Both the position numbers and the translations under genes were made by a program. Shown one piece after another: positions 36,866 through 45,915 of a DNA stretch of 64,000 nucleotides. The notes below the pieces were generated by a model. It was given only the letters and a program-made list of their open reading frames with translations, was not told the DNA's origin and ran no database searches. Each line of letters starts with the position of its first letter. The stretch's first letter is position 1. The DNA lies in assembly GCA_022825135.1 (NCBI GenBank), contig JAJDYN010000028.1:1-64000 (forward strand), read 5' to 3'. Origin of the DNA: Gemmatimonadota bacterium. Lineage in GTDB: Bacteria > Gemmatimonadota > Gemmatimonadetes > Longimicrobiales > Gaopeijiaceae.

Positions 36866-38467
36866 TCATTCGGCGCCAGGGGGTCCGGAACCGGAGTCCT
36901 CGCGGGCGCGCGCTCGCTCTTCCAGCACCAGCCGCAACTCACGCCCCAGGGGAGTGAGCCTGTACCTCTGCCTGCCGCTCGTGGGCTTGTCGGGGATCGT
37001 CATCTCGATGAGGCCGGCGTCGAGTGCCGGTCGCATGTAGTTGACCACCAGGTTGCTTCGGTTCCTGAGACCAAGGCCCTGGAGAATCTCCACGCGCGAT
37101 CGGGCGCGATCCAGAACTCGCACCAACTCCCTCACCTGGACCGTGGGCTTCCGCTCCCAGGCTCGCGTGAGACCGGGGTGATCCCCGTGTCGCAACGCCC
37201 GGGACCCGGGATGACCCACCTCGCCGAGACGCCTCCCCAGCCTTTCCCTCCCGTCATCCTGCGGAGTAAACAGGCTTGCCTGCATGGCCGCGAAGTCATC
37301 GTCGTCAATGCCCGAAGGCTCGAGCTGGATGGCCGGCGGGCGCCTGAAGCTGATGGTCACGCCGGTTCCGGAAACCTCGATCCGGGGTTCCAGGACCCCG
37401 TACTCCCGGCAAAGCGCCTTCATGCGCCGGATGCCGGAACCGATTCCCCCAGCCATGCCCATGCGGGCGAGCACGTTGTAGAGCAGTGGATTGCGGGGCA
37501 CGCTCCTGATGCCCAGATCGTCCTCGCTCATGCCCTCGGGGAGCCCTCCGGGGCTGGCGATCACCACGCGGTCCTTGAAGACGCGCACGCGCACGTGGTC
37601 GCGGGAACGGTAGTCACGGTGGGCGATCGCGTTCGCGAGCGCCTCGCGCAGGGCGGCTTCGGGCAGCTCGGGACGGCCTTCGGCGTCTTCACGCCAGATC
37701 GAGAACTGGACGTTGATTCTGCGCAGAACCCACGCCAGCACCTCGTCCGCGATCTCCGGCAGCGAGCCGTGAAAGTCCTGCCGTTCGAGGCTTCCCGCTT
37801 CCTCGGTCCCCCGAAAAAGAGCACAGGATACGTGCGCGCTCTCCGTGAACTGCCGGATATCGCGGGCAAGCAGCCACGCGCCGGCATAGGTCATCCGGTC
37901 TTCGTTGTCGACGAGGCCGAGGTTGCGAAGCGCCAGGATCGGGTGCATGGCTTCCGGGATCTTCGCACGACCGATGAACGGCTCCCAGACGTCGGCCTTG
38001 AGATGAGCCTCCATCGAAAAGGCCTCGCAGGGCTCCTTGTCGAAGTGAGCGCGCCCGACGGTGTAGTAGAGGTCCTTGATCTCCGCATTCGTCAGTCGCC
38101 TGCTTCCGCTCCCCTCGCGCACGAAGGCGCGCCATCCAATCGAATAGGGCTTGTACTTCTGGGGCGGGACGGTCACCCGCATTACTTCGCCCACGCTCTC
38201 GACCTCCACCACGATCGGCGGGTCTCCCGACCGGGCAACGGTGAGCACCTTGACGCGGGTGCGGCCGTGGTTCCCGACGCCGATCACCTCTCCGGACCTG
38301 GACACCCCGAGCAGGATGGTTCCGCCGTCGCCGTTCGCGAACGCACACAGCTCCCTGCCGAAGTCTCGCCCGAGGGAGCGTTGGAACTCGACCTCGGGGC
38401 TCTCGCCGGCGGCGATCAGGTCGTGGAGTTCCTGGCGGGTCAACGGGAAACCGACCGTCCCGGGCAC
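36866..38467 (-). CDS. Schlafen/AlbA_2-type DNA-binding ATPase-like regulator
   Basis: The 533-residue protein (from GTG 38467) starts with an AlbA_2/Schlafen-like domain (LTRQELHDLIAAGESPEVEF, ANGDGGTILLGVSRSGEVIG). It has a HATPase_c_4-like region with LREALANAIAHRDYRSRDH, VVIASPGGLPEGMSEDDLG, RNPLLYNVLARMGM and GIGSGIRRM. The C-terminus has a winged-helix-like part (RSRVEILQGLGLRNRSN). Such proteins are often called transcriptional regulators or RecG-like; some have defence roles. A TTG at 38548 overlaps the stop of the upstream Ig-like gene (TTGA) and would add 27 residues, so the start is uncertain. It is on the same strand as the glycosyltransferase, 25 bases away, but a functional link is not obvious. 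Confidence 0.85.
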   Translation of the reverse strand: MPGTVGFPLTRQELHDLIAAGESPEVEFQRSLGRDFGRELCAFANGDGGTILLGVSRSGEVIGVGNHGRTRVKVLTVARSGDPPIVVEVESVGEVMRVTVPPQKYKPYSIGWRAFVREGSGSRRLTNAEIKDLYYTVGRAHFDKEPCEAFSMEAHLKADVWEPFIGRAKIPEAMHPILALRNLGLVDNEDRMTYAGAWLLARDIRQFTESAHVSCALFRGTEEAGSLERQDFHGSLPEIADEVLAWVLRRINVQFSIWREDAEGRPELPEAALREALANAIAHRDYRSRDHVRVRVFKDRVVIASPGGLPEGMSEDDLGIRSVPRNPLLYNVLARMGMAGGIGSGIRRMKALCREYGVLEPRIEVSGTGVTISFRRPPAIQLEPSGIDDDDFAAMQASLFTPQDDGRERLGRRLGEVGHPGSRALRHGDHPGLTRAWERKPTVQVRELVRVLDRARSRVEILQGLGLRNRSNLVVNYMRPALDAGLIEMTIPDKPTSGRQRYRLTPLGRELRLVLEERARAREDSGSGPPGAE

Positions 38468-38544
38468 GTCGCCAGCGACATCACATCCTGTATGCTCACT
38501 TGTATCATGATGGCTCCAAGGGGTCGCGCGCGCGGGCGAGCATG

Positions 38545-39738
38545 TCAAGGGTCCGCGCTGCTTCCCCCGGCCGTTGATCCGAGCACCGTGATGGTGGCGG
38601 TGCCGACGTAGTTCGCACCCGCCCGGGTCGCCTGGGCCCGGATGGTTCCGGTGCCCCGCCCGACGGCCGTGACCAGACCACTGCCGTCCACCTTCACCGC
38701 GGCCGGGTTGGATGTCGACCAGACGTAGTCGGTGTCCTCGACCTGGTATCCGTTCCGGTCGAGCGCGACGGCGCGCAGGCGTACCGAGTCACCGACCCGG
38801 GCAAGGGTGTCTACCTGCGGGGTGACGCGCACCTCCGTCGCAAGCTGCGCGACGGTCACGCCCGCGGAATCGAGCAGTTCCCCGGCGGCGGCGAAAACAT
38901 CCGTGCTGCCGGTGCGCACCGCCGTGACCAGCCCCGTCGAATCGACGGTCGCGACGGCGTCGTTCTCGGATATCCAGGTGACGGCCGGGGCCGGGCCCGG
39001 GTGGCCGTTGGCGTCGACACCGGTCGCGACCAGGCGGACGGTATCGGCGAGCGAGAAGAGCGTCATCGCGGCCGGCACCACATCCATCTCGACGATCACC
39101 TGCGAGACGGTGACCGCGGCGGCCCCGCTGGACGCGCCCGCGTGAGCGGTGATGCTCGCAGAGCCGTTGCCGGCCGCGGTGACGAGGCCGTTGGAATCCA
39201 CCGTGGCGACCGAGTCGTCCGCCGATGACCAGGTGATGGCTGCGTCTTCGACGGCATTGTCGTTCGCGTCGAACGGTGCGGCGGTGAGCCGTACGGAATC
39301 GCCGAGGGCGGAGAACGTGTGCGCATCCGGCGATACGTCGACGCGCGCCGCGCGCTGCGCGACGGTGACGGAGGCGGTCCCCGCCGCGCTGCCGGATGTG
39401 GCCGTGACGGTGGCGTTCCCGTTCCCGGCGGCCGTGACCAGTCCGCCGGCGCTCACGGTCGCGACCGAGTTGTCGCTGACGGTCCAGCTGACCGGCGCCC
39501 CCGCCATCGCCTGGCTGTTCTGGTCGAGGACGGCCGCGGTCAGCTGGAGCGTCTCGCCGAGGGACGAGAGGTCCACGGAAGCCGGCGAAATGCCGACGGT
39601 TGTGGCGACGGGAGGATCCGGAGGCCCGGTCGGCGCGGCCTCGTCATCGCCAACACAGGCGACGATCAGAGTCAGCGCAACGATGGGCACCGCTACGGAG
39701 CAGGCGGGTCCGGCCCGCCTCGGCTCAGGTCTCCTCAT
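38545..39738 (-). CDS. Lipoprotein with four bacterial Ig-like (Big_2) repeats
   Basis: This 397-residue protein starts at ATG 39738 after GGGGAG. Its lipobox is TLIVAC (Cys28), followed by a Thr/Pro-rich linker. Four Ig-like repeats of about 80-85 residues follow, each with the pattern S-V-A-T-V-(S/D)-x-x-G-L-V-T-A (for example NSVATVSAGGLVTA, DSVATVDSNGLVTA, DAVATVDSTGLVTA). The last ends in GTATITVLG. The protein stops soon after the fourth repeat, so no catalytic or binding domain is seen. It probably acts as a surface or periplasmic adhesion/spacer module. It is coupled to the Schlafen-type gene downstream. Confidence 0.85.
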   Translation of the reverse strand: MRRPEPRRAGPACSVAVPIVALTLIVACVGDDEAAPTGPPDPPVATTVGISPASVDLSSLGETLQLTAAVLDQNSQAMAGAPVSWTVSDNSVATVSAGGLVTAAGNGNATVTATSGSAAGTASVTVAQRAARVDVSPDAHTFSALGDSVRLTAAPFDANDNAVEDAAITWSSADDSVATVDSNGLVTAAGNGSASITAHAGASSGAAAVTVSQVIVEMDVVPAAMTLFSLADTVRLVATGVDANGHPGPAPAVTWISENDAVATVDSTGLVTAVRTGSTDVFAAAGELLDSAGVTVAQLATEVRVTPQVDTLARVGDSVRLRAVALDRNGYQVEDTDYVWSTSNPAAVKVDGSGLVTAVGRGTGTIRAQATRAGANYVGTATITVLGSTAGGSSADP

Positions 39739-39839
39739 GGCCGTCTCCCCTGGTTGCAGGATGGGCTCGGGGGCATGGTCCTGCCACCTGACAGCTTAAC
39801 CCCGGAACCCGGTCGTGGTGCGGCTGCATGAGTGCGGCG

Positions 39840-40625
39840 CTACCCCGAATGTTCCGCCATATACGCCCCCGCCAGCTCCAGCCCGATCAGCGTCAGCAGC
39901 GGGTCTACGTGGTCGAAGGCGGCAACGTGCTTCGCCACCAGGGGAGAGAATCCACCGGTGCCCACGACCATGGGGTGCGGAACGTCCCATTCCGCTCGAA
40001 CGCGTTCGATCATCCCCGCGATCGCGTCCATGGTGGTGAAGAAGATGCCCGAGTGGATGCAGGATTCGGTGCGTTTGCCGATGACCCGCTCCGGGCGAAT
40101 GAACTCCACGGGCGGGAGCTTTGCGGTCCGGGCCGCGAGCCACTCCTTGCCGGACATGAGCCCCGGGGCGATGACGCCCCCCTGGAAGCGGCCGTCGGCG
40201 CTGATGCAGTCGTAGGTGGTGGCGGTGCCCAGATCGACGACGATGCAGTCGCGCCCGAAGAGGCGGGAAGCGGCCATGGTGTTGGCGATGCGGTCGGCGC
40301 CCACAGTGCGCGGCTCCTCCACGTCGAGGACGATGGGCAGCGGGGTGGACGCGTCGACCACCAGCAGTTCCGCGGAACCGAGGCGGGCCGCGGCTTCCCT
40401 CAGGACATCGGAGGCGGAGGGGACCACCGAGCCCAGCACCACGCGGGTCAGGGCGTCGGGGTCGTGGCCGTCCGAGCGGAGCAGCGCGCCGAACAGCAGC
40501 ACATACTCGTCGGGTGTGCGCGGCACGTGGGTGCTGACGCGCCAGCGGCCGGCGACCCCCTCCTCCCCGGGTACGAAGAGGGCGAGGACGGTTTCGGTAT
40601 TGCCCACATCCAGTACCAGATGCAT
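39840..40625 (-). CDS. coaX: Type III pantothenate kinase
   Basis: CoaX phosphorylates pantothenate in the first step of coenzyme A synthesis. The 261-residue product has the family motifs: MHLVLDVGNTET (phosphate loop), GADRIANTMAA, IVVDLGTATTYDCI and FQGGVIAPGL. ATG 40625 has GAGGA eight bases upstream. It lies 23 bases after birA and is the last gene of the housekeeping operon that begins with secD. The birA-coaX pairing is common in bacteria and supports both calls. The enzyme is cytoplasmic and, unlike type I kinases, would not be expected to be inhibited by CoA. Confidence 0.95.
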   Translation of the reverse strand: MHLVLDVGNTETVLALFVPGEEGVAGRWRVSTHVPRTPDEYVLLFGALLRSDGHDPDALTRVVLGSVVPSASDVLREAAARLGSAELLVVDASTPLPIVLDVEEPRTVGADRIANTMAASRLFGRDCIVVDLGTATTYDCISADGRFQGGVIAPGLMSGKEWLAARTAKLPPVEFIRPERVIGKRTESCIHSGIFFTTMDAIAGMIERVRAEWDVPHPMVVGTGGFSPLVAKHVAAFDHVDPLLTLIGLELAGAYMAEHSG

Positions 40626-40648
40626 GTCGTGGTTCCTCGGGTGGTTTC

Positions 40649-41449
40649 CTATGGACCCGGCAACAGGCTGACGCTGCCGGAACGGATCTCGCGCCTCCGG
40701 CATCCGGGTTCCTCGAAGAGGAGCGCACCCGCGGAGCTGATGCCGCGGGCCGTTCCCGTCTCGCCGCTCCCGAGCACGACGCCCCGGCCCCTGAGGGCGT
40801 CCCGCCGGGTGAGTTCCCTGTGCAGCGCGCCCTCCAGCCGCGCCGCCCCCGGGATCAGCAGCTCCCGCAGCCGGCCGAGCAGCGCACCCGCCAGGGCGGG
40901 CCTCGACACCGAGGTTGCGCCCATCTGGCGGAGCGACGCGGCGCGGTCGCGGAGCGCCGGCGGGAAGTCCGCCACGCGCTGCGAGGTATTGATGCCCGCT
41001 CCGATCGCCATGCCCCGGCCCCCGGCGCCGTCGTCCCATGATTCGCACAGGATGCCGCCGACCTTGCGGCCCGCGACGATAAGATCGTTCGGCCACTCGA
41101 TCTCCGCCCGCAAGTCCGGGCAGACTTCCTCAATCGCCCGCGCGGCCGCGATGCCGGCCAGCAGGGGGACGGTGGAATGCCCGGGGGGCCGCCTCGCGAG
41201 CACCACGGTCATCCAGAGCCCGGAGCCGGGCGGAGACAGCCACCGCCGCCCTTCCCTCCCGCGCCCCCGGGTCTGTTCGTCCGCGATGACCACCGAGAAG
41301 CAGCCGACGCCTTCGCGCGCAACGACGCGGGCGCGGTCGTTGGTGGAGCCGAGGCGACGGTGCACTTCCAGGAACGGTACGTCCCACCGCTCGGCCCAGC
41401 GGGCGACCGGTTCGCCCTCCCAGACCCGGCGCAGCCCTACCACATCCAC
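40649..41449 (-). CDS. birA: Biotin-[acetyl-CoA-carboxylase] ligase
   Basis: The enzyme activates biotin with ATP and attaches it to the biotin carrier protein. The catalytic core is clear: RLGSTNDRAR, ADEQTRGRGREGRRWLSPPG (biotinyl-AMP loop), GLWMTVVL, and EWPNDLIVAGRKVGGIL. A C-terminal domain follows (RRDALRGRGVVL). There is no N-terminal HTH, so it is the monofunctional class without repressor activity. I place the start at GTG 41449, which overlaps the uppP stop by 13 bases; GTG 41443 is equally possible. No strong ribosome-binding site is seen, consistent with coupling to uppP. It precedes coaX in the operon. Confidence 0.9.
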   Translation of the reverse strand: MDVVGLRRVWEGEPVARWAERWDVPFLEVHRRLGSTNDRARVVAREGVGCFSVVIADEQTRGRGREGRRWLSPPGSGLWMTVVLARRPPGHSTVPLLAGIAAARAIEEVCPDLRAEIEWPNDLIVAGRKVGGILCESWDDGAGGRGMAIGAGINTSQRVADFPPALRDRAASLRQMGATSVSRPALAGALLGRLRELLIPGAARLEGALHRELTRRDALRGRGVVLGSGETGTARGISSAGALLFEEPGCRRREIRSGSVSLLPGP

Positions 41450-42243
41450 AGGTACCCGAGGAAGAGCACCCCAAGAACCCAGGGATACAGGGCGAAGCGG
41501 TGGAACGAACGGGCGCGCAGTGCGGCGAGGAAGATCCTGATCGCAACCAGGCCGGTCGCGGCGGCCGCCACTGCCCCGAACACGAGCGGCGCGGCGCCGA
41601 GGGCCGACGCAGCGGCTCTGCCGTCCACGAGTTGAATGAGGGCGGCCCCGAGTATGGCGGGCACGGACATCAGGAACGAGAACTCGGCCGCGTCGTCGGA
41701 CTCGACGCCCAGCCAGAGGGCCGCCACCACCGTCGAACCCGAGCGCGAGATGCCGGGAAAGAGCGCGAACGCCTGGGCGACCCCTATGAGCATCGCGACG
41801 CCCAGCCCGCGCGCCCCCGGGAACGGCCCCCGCACGTCCGGCGTACCCCGCCGCACCGGCCCGCGCGCGCTCCACAGCACCCCGCCCGTCACCAGGAACG
41901 CCATGCCGGCGGCGGCCGGCGTCTCGAACGCCGTCTCCACGACATCCCCCAGGAGAAAGTAGACCGCAGCCGCCGGGATATTGGCGACCGCGATCAAGCC
42001 GAGGTAGCGCCACGTCCGGAGGTCCAGCCGGACCGATCCGCGCATGAGCGCGCCCACCCGCCTCCGGTATGCGACCAGCACCGACACCAGCGTCGCGAAG
42101 TGCACGGCGACCTCGAAGGCGACACCGGGAAGTTCGATTCCCAGCAGTGCCTGGCCGACGACCAGATGCCCGGAACTCGAGACCGGGAGAAACTCGGTGA
42201 GTCCCTGCACGATACCCAGTACGAGCGCTTCCGGAATGCTCAC
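41437..42243 (-). CDS. uppP: Undecaprenyl-diphosphate phosphatase (UppP/BacA)
   Basis: UppP recycles undecaprenyl diphosphate to the monophosphate carrier for cell-wall synthesis and gives bacitracin tolerance. The 268-residue inner-membrane protein carries the signature LTEFLPVSSSGHL near the N-terminus and GISRSGSTVVAAL in the second half, the paired active-site motifs, with about eight membrane helices. The start is GTG 42243, which overlaps the miaA stop as GTGA, a coupled start that also gives the normal N-terminus (SIPEALVLGIVQG). It overlaps birA downstream. All catalytic motifs appear intact. Confidence 0.95.
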   Translation of the reverse strand: MSIPEALVLGIVQGLTEFLPVSSSGHLVVGQALLGIELPGVAFEVAVHFATLVSVLVAYRRRVGALMRGSVRLDLRTWRYLGLIAVANIPAAAVYFLLGDVVETAFETPAAAGMAFLVTGGVLWSARGPVRRGTPDVRGPFPGARGLGVAMLIGVAQAFALFPGISRSGSTVVAALWLGVESDDAAEFSFLMSVPAILGAALIQLVDGRAAASALGAAPLVFGAVAAAATGLVAIRIFLAALRARSFHRFALYPWVLGVLFLGYLWMW

Positions 42244-43202
42244 GGGGCCGTCGTCCCGCAGGTGGCGCGGCCTCGCGCCCGCCAGGCCTTCAGGACCTCG
42301 GCGCACCTGGCGTCAAGCGGCTTCAGGCCATCGATCCTGACCGCGTCCGGGGGCAGCTGGTTGCGGAACCAGGTGAGCTGCCGGCGGGCGTAGCCGCGGG
42401 TCGCGCGCCGGGTCGCGTCCAGAGCCGCCTCGAGGCTCAGGCGCGCCTCCAGGTACCCGAGGATCTCGCGATAGCCGGTGCCGGACATCCCGGGATCGTC
42501 CGCGCCGTAGCCGCGAGCCGCGAGGACGCGGACTTCCTCGATCATTCCCCGCTCGGCCATCGTGCCCACGCGCTCGTTGATACGGCGGTATAGTTCGGCG
42601 CGCGGAAGCTCCAGCACCACGACCATGCCCTCTCCGGCCGGAGCGTTCGCCTGTCCGGTTCGGTGCCACCACGACAGCGGACGGCCCGTGAGCAGGGTCA
42701 CTTCCAGGGTGCGCTCGATGCGCTGCATCCCCCCCGCGACCGCGAGCCGGGCCCGTTCCGGATCCAGCACGCGCACCCAGCGCTCCAGTTCGTCCATCCC
42801 GCGCTGCGCAAGAAAGCGGCGCAGGCGCGCCACCCGACGCGGGTCCAGCTTCGGCTCCTCGAAGAGGGGTTCCATAAGAGACTTCAGAAAGAAGCCGGTG
42901 CCTCCCGCCAGTACCGGCACCCTGCCGCGCGCGCGGATTCGGCTCATCCAGCGGGCGGCGTCGCGGGCAAACTCGCCGGCGCTGTAGGACTCGTCCGGAT
43001 CCCGGATGTCGATGCCGTGATGCGGGATGCGGGCGCGGATGCCGGCGGCCACCTTGTCGGTGCCGATGTCCATGCCGCGGTAGATCTGGCGCGAGTCCAT
43101 GGAGATGACCTCGCCGTCCAGCGCTTCGGCGACCGCGAGCGAGAGCGCGGTCTTGCCCGTGGTGGTCGCGCCGGTGATGGCGAGGAACTCAGGTGCGGCC
43201 AA
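42240..43202 (-). CDS. miaA: tRNA dimethylallyltransferase
   Basis: MiaA adds the dimethylallyl group to A37 of tRNAs reading UNN codons. The product (320 residues from TTG 43202) has the P-loop AITGATTTGKTAL, DSRQIYRGMDIGTDK, the IPHHGIDIRDPDESYSAGEFA loop and VLAGGTGFFLKSLMEPLF. The TTG overlaps the mutL 3' end and follows a GGAG site; ATG 43253 is in frame and would add 17 residues, so the start is uncertain. Its stop overlaps the uppP start (GTGA). The mutL-miaA order is common in bacteria. Confidence 0.93.
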   Translation of the reverse strand: MAAPEFLAITGATTTGKTALSLAVAEALDGEVISMDSRQIYRGMDIGTDKVAAGIRARIPHHGIDIRDPDESYSAGEFARDAARWMSRIRARGRVPVLAGGTGFFLKSLMEPLFEEPKLDPRRVARLRRFLAQRGMDELERWVRVLDPERARLAVAGGMQRIERTLEVTLLTGRPLSWWHRTGQANAPAGEGMVVVLELPRAELYRRINERVGTMAERGMIEEVRVLAARGYGADDPGMSGTGYREILGYLEARLSLEAALDATRRATRGYARRQLTWFRNQLPPDAVRIDGLKPLDARCAEVLKAWRARGRATCGTTAP

Positions 43203-45042
43203 AGCGGCGCTCCAGCTCGGACAGGGAAAGGCGCACGGCGGTCGGACGCCCATGCACGTCGTGATGCGGGAGATCGGTGGCGAAGAGGCGGTCGATCAAC
43301 TCCCGCATCTCCTCCAGCGACAGCTCCCGGCCGGCCTTGATGGCGCCCTTGCAGGCGAAGGTCATCGCGATGCGCTCGTGCTGGTTGCGGGCGGCGCGCA
43401 CCAGTTCCGAGCCGTGGGTCAGCTCGCCGATCATCTCGCGCAGGCAGCGCTCGGCGTCGAAGTACGGATGTGGGTTCGGAACCGCGTGCACGATGATCGA
43501 GTTGCCCCCGAACCCGTCGACCTCGAAGCCCGCGCGGGCGAACATGCCGAACAGCGGCTCGACGTGCTGATACTCGGCCGGCGACAGGGTCAGGGTGATC
43601 GGAAACAGCAGGCGCTGGCCGGGCTGCCCGCCCTTGCCGAAGGCTTCCATCAGCTCCTGGAAGAGGATGCGTTCGTGGGCGGAGTGCTGGTCGATCATCA
43701 TCATCCCGCCGCGCACCTCGACAAGGATGTAGGTCCCGTGCAACTGCCAGAGGCGCGCGGGTTCCACGGGGAGTTCCTCGGCCGGAGCGACCGGCATGGC
43801 TGCATCGGCAGCCGCGGGCGCTCCGCTGGCAAAGAGCGCGATCTGCTCATTGGCGGCCTCGGAGGATGGGTCGGACGACGGGTCCGGGGTCCCGGGAGCG
43901 TACCTTGCCGACTCGCGGACCCTGGCCGCGCGTACGCCATCGCCAACGGGCGGAGCGGAGGACGGGCTCGATTCGCGCGCCGGGTCCTCGGCCTTCGAGG
44001 CCGCGTCGTCAGGCGCGGAGGGGGAGTCGAGCGTGGCGGCGCTTTCCTCGCCCGCGAGCGCACGCCGGACTTCCTCTTCGATGAAGCCCTCCACCGCGGT
44101 CCGGTCGCGGAAGCGCACCTCCAGCTTGGCCGGGTGCACATTCACGTCGACCTCGCCGGCGGGGAGGTAGAGGTAGAGGAAGAACCAGGGGCGCATGGCC
44201 TCGCGAATGGTGGTGCGGTAGGCCCGGCGCACCGTGTCGCTCAGCCCCTTGTCCCGGAAGGGTCGGCCGTCCACGAAAAGGTAGGTGCGGCGCGGGCCGG
44301 GACGCGCCTGGTCGGGGCGCTGCAGGAGGCCGCTCACCCGGCCGACCTTCCCCGCCCCCGCGAACCCGAACATGGAAGCATGGGCGTCTCTGCCCCACAG
44401 TCGGCCGACCCGGCGGGCGGGGCCGGGGTCGGCAGGCAGATCCATCAGCGTGCGCCCATCGGAGGTGAGGGTGAACGCGACCTCGGGATGGGCCAGGGCG
44501 AGCGACGTCAGCTCGGCGGCCACCACCCGGGTTTCCGCGGATCCGCTCTTCAGAAAGCGCCTGCGCGCGGGTGCATTGAAGAAGAGGTTGGCCGCCTCCA
44601 GGGTAGTGCCGCGGGCTCGCGCGTGATCGTCGACGCTGGTGATGGTCCCCCCCGTCGCCCGAATGCGGGTGCCGGCGCCGGACTCGTCGCAGGTTTCGAG
44701 CGTCAGCCGCGACACCGCCGCGATCGAGGGCAGCGCCTCTCCTCGAAAGCCGAAGCTCGCGACCCCACGCAGCTGCCGGGCGCTCGTGATCTTGCTGGTT
44801 GCGTGGCGCTCGAGGCACATGATCGCATCCTGGCGCCCCATGCCGACCCCGTCGTCGACCACCCGGATGCGCTGCCTCCCGCCCCGCTCCACCTCGACCC
44901 GGATGTGCGTGGCGCCGGCGTCCAGCGCGTTCTCGACAAGCTCCTTGACGACCGACGCCGGACGCTCGACCACTTCACCGGCGGCAATCTGGTTCGCCAC
45001 CGAGTCCGGAAGCACCCGGATGGGCCGGACGCCCGCGGTCAT
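43189..45042 (-). CDS. mutL: DNA mismatch repair protein MutL
   Basis: The 617-residue MutL couples mismatch recognition to strand removal. The GHKL ATPase half is canonical: VVKELVENALDAGA (30-43), VDDGVGMG (62-69), RHATSKI (79-85), GFRGEALPSI (98-107), VDVNVHPAKLEVRF near 298-311. An Ala/Pro/Ser-rich linker (about 330-425) leads to the dimerisation domain. The endonuclease motif is altered: DQHSAHERILFQ at 451-462 has Ser for Ala and Gln for the last Glu, and the C-terminal CPHGRP-type motif reads DVHGRP (595-600). ACKGAIKAG (563-571) is kept. Latent nicking activity may be weakened or absent. Its ATG overlaps the tatD stop (ATGA), so the genes are coupled. Confidence 0.95.
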   Translation of the reverse strand: MTAGVRPIRVLPDSVANQIAAGEVVERPASVVKELVENALDAGATHIRVEVERGGRQRIRVVDDGVGMGRQDAIMCLERHATSKITSARQLRGVASFGFRGEALPSIAAVSRLTLETCDESGAGTRIRATGGTITSVDDHARARGTTLEAANLFFNAPARRRFLKSGSAETRVVAAELTSLALAHPEVAFTLTSDGRTLMDLPADPGPARRVGRLWGRDAHASMFGFAGAGKVGRVSGLLQRPDQARPGPRRTYLFVDGRPFRDKGLSDTVRRAYRTTIREAMRPWFFLYLYLPAGEVDVNVHPAKLEVRFRDRTAVEGFIEEEVRRALAGEESAATLDSPSAPDDAASKAEDPARESSPSSAPPVGDGVRAARVRESARYAPGTPDPSSDPSSEAANEQIALFASGAPAAADAAMPVAPAEELPVEPARLWQLHGTYILVEVRGGMMMIDQHSAHERILFQELMEAFGKGGQPGQRLLFPITLTLSPAEYQHVEPLFGMFARAGFEVDGFGGNSIIVHAVPNPHPYFDAERCLREMIGELTHGSELVRAARNQHERIAMTFACKGAIKAGRELSLEEMRELIDRLFATDLPHHDVHGRPTAVRLSLSELERRFGRT

Positions 45043-45818
45043 CCGACCTCCCGCGCCTGCAGGCCGAAGAAGCGGAAGGCGTTGCGGGCGGTATGGCGCT
45101 CCACCTCTTCCGGGGTCTCACCCCGCACATCCGCCACGCCGTCCCGCACCCGCGCCACCCAGGCGGGCTCGTTGCGCCGGCCCCGATGCGGCACCGGCGC
45201 CAGATAGGGCGAGTCGGTCTCGATCATGAGCCGGTCGGAGGGCACCGCCCGCAGAGCTTCCTGGCCGTCGAAGTTCCTGAAGGTCACGAGCCCGGTGAAC
45301 GAGATGTGCCAGCCGGCGTCGAGCGCTTCCTCGAGCAACCTCATCCCGCCGGTGAAGCAGTGGAGCACCCCCCGCGCGGCGCCCCTGAACTCACGGATCA
45401 CCGCGCGGGTGTCATCATCCGCAGAACGGGAGTGCACCACCAGCGGGAGCCCGGTCTCGGCTGCCAGGCGGGCATGGGCGCGGAACAGGTCGCGCTGACG
45501 GTCGCGCGGACAGAAGTCGTAGTGGTAGTCCAGACCCGTCTCGCCGACGGCGACCAGGCGCGTCGAGGCGTCGAGCAGTTCCGCCACCCGGCGTACGTCG
45601 TCCGGGCCGGCTCGCCCCGCCTCATGGGGATGGACGCCCGCCGTCCCCCACACCCGCCGGTGCGCCCGGGTGAGCTCCGCCACGCGCTCCGCGTCGACCA
45701 CCGACGATGCGATCGAGACGATCCCCCCCACTCCGGCGGCGCGCGCCCGCTCGATGGTCTCGACCCGGTCGGCGTCGAAGCGCCGGTCGGTCAGATGGCA
45801 GTGGGATTCGAACAGCAT
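45039..45818 (-). CDS. tatD: TatD-family metal-dependent hydrolase
   Basis: The 259-residue TIM-barrel nuclease family protein starts MLFESHCHLTD, giving the HxH metal ligands. GVHPHEA, the VGETGLDYHYD segment (Glu ligand), PLVVHSRSADDDT (His), VLHCFTGG (His) and MIETDSPYLAP (Asp) complete the metal site. TatD proteins act as 3'-5' DNases and have been linked to DNA repair or turnover, which fits the coupled mutL downstream (4-base overlap). It lies 97 bases after secF in the same operon. The enzyme is cytoplasmic. Confidence 0.93.
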   Translation of the reverse strand: MLFESHCHLTDRRFDADRVETIERARAAGVGGIVSIASSVVDAERVAELTRAHRRVWGTAGVHPHEAGRAGPDDVRRVAELLDASTRLVAVGETGLDYHYDFCPRDRQRDLFRAHARLAAETGLPLVVHSRSADDDTRAVIREFRGAARGVLHCFTGGMRLLEEALDAGWHISFTGLVTFRNFDGQEALRAVPSDRLMIETDSPYLAPVPHRGRRNEPAWVARVRDGVADVRGETPEEVERHTARNAFRFFGLQAREVG

Positions 45819-45915
45819 CGCGGTCGTGGACCCGGCGGGCCCGGCGACGGTTCAGGCAGGGCCGGGAATCCGGGATCCCGTGGCCGGAGACAACCCGCGG
45901 CCCGGTCCGACACGC

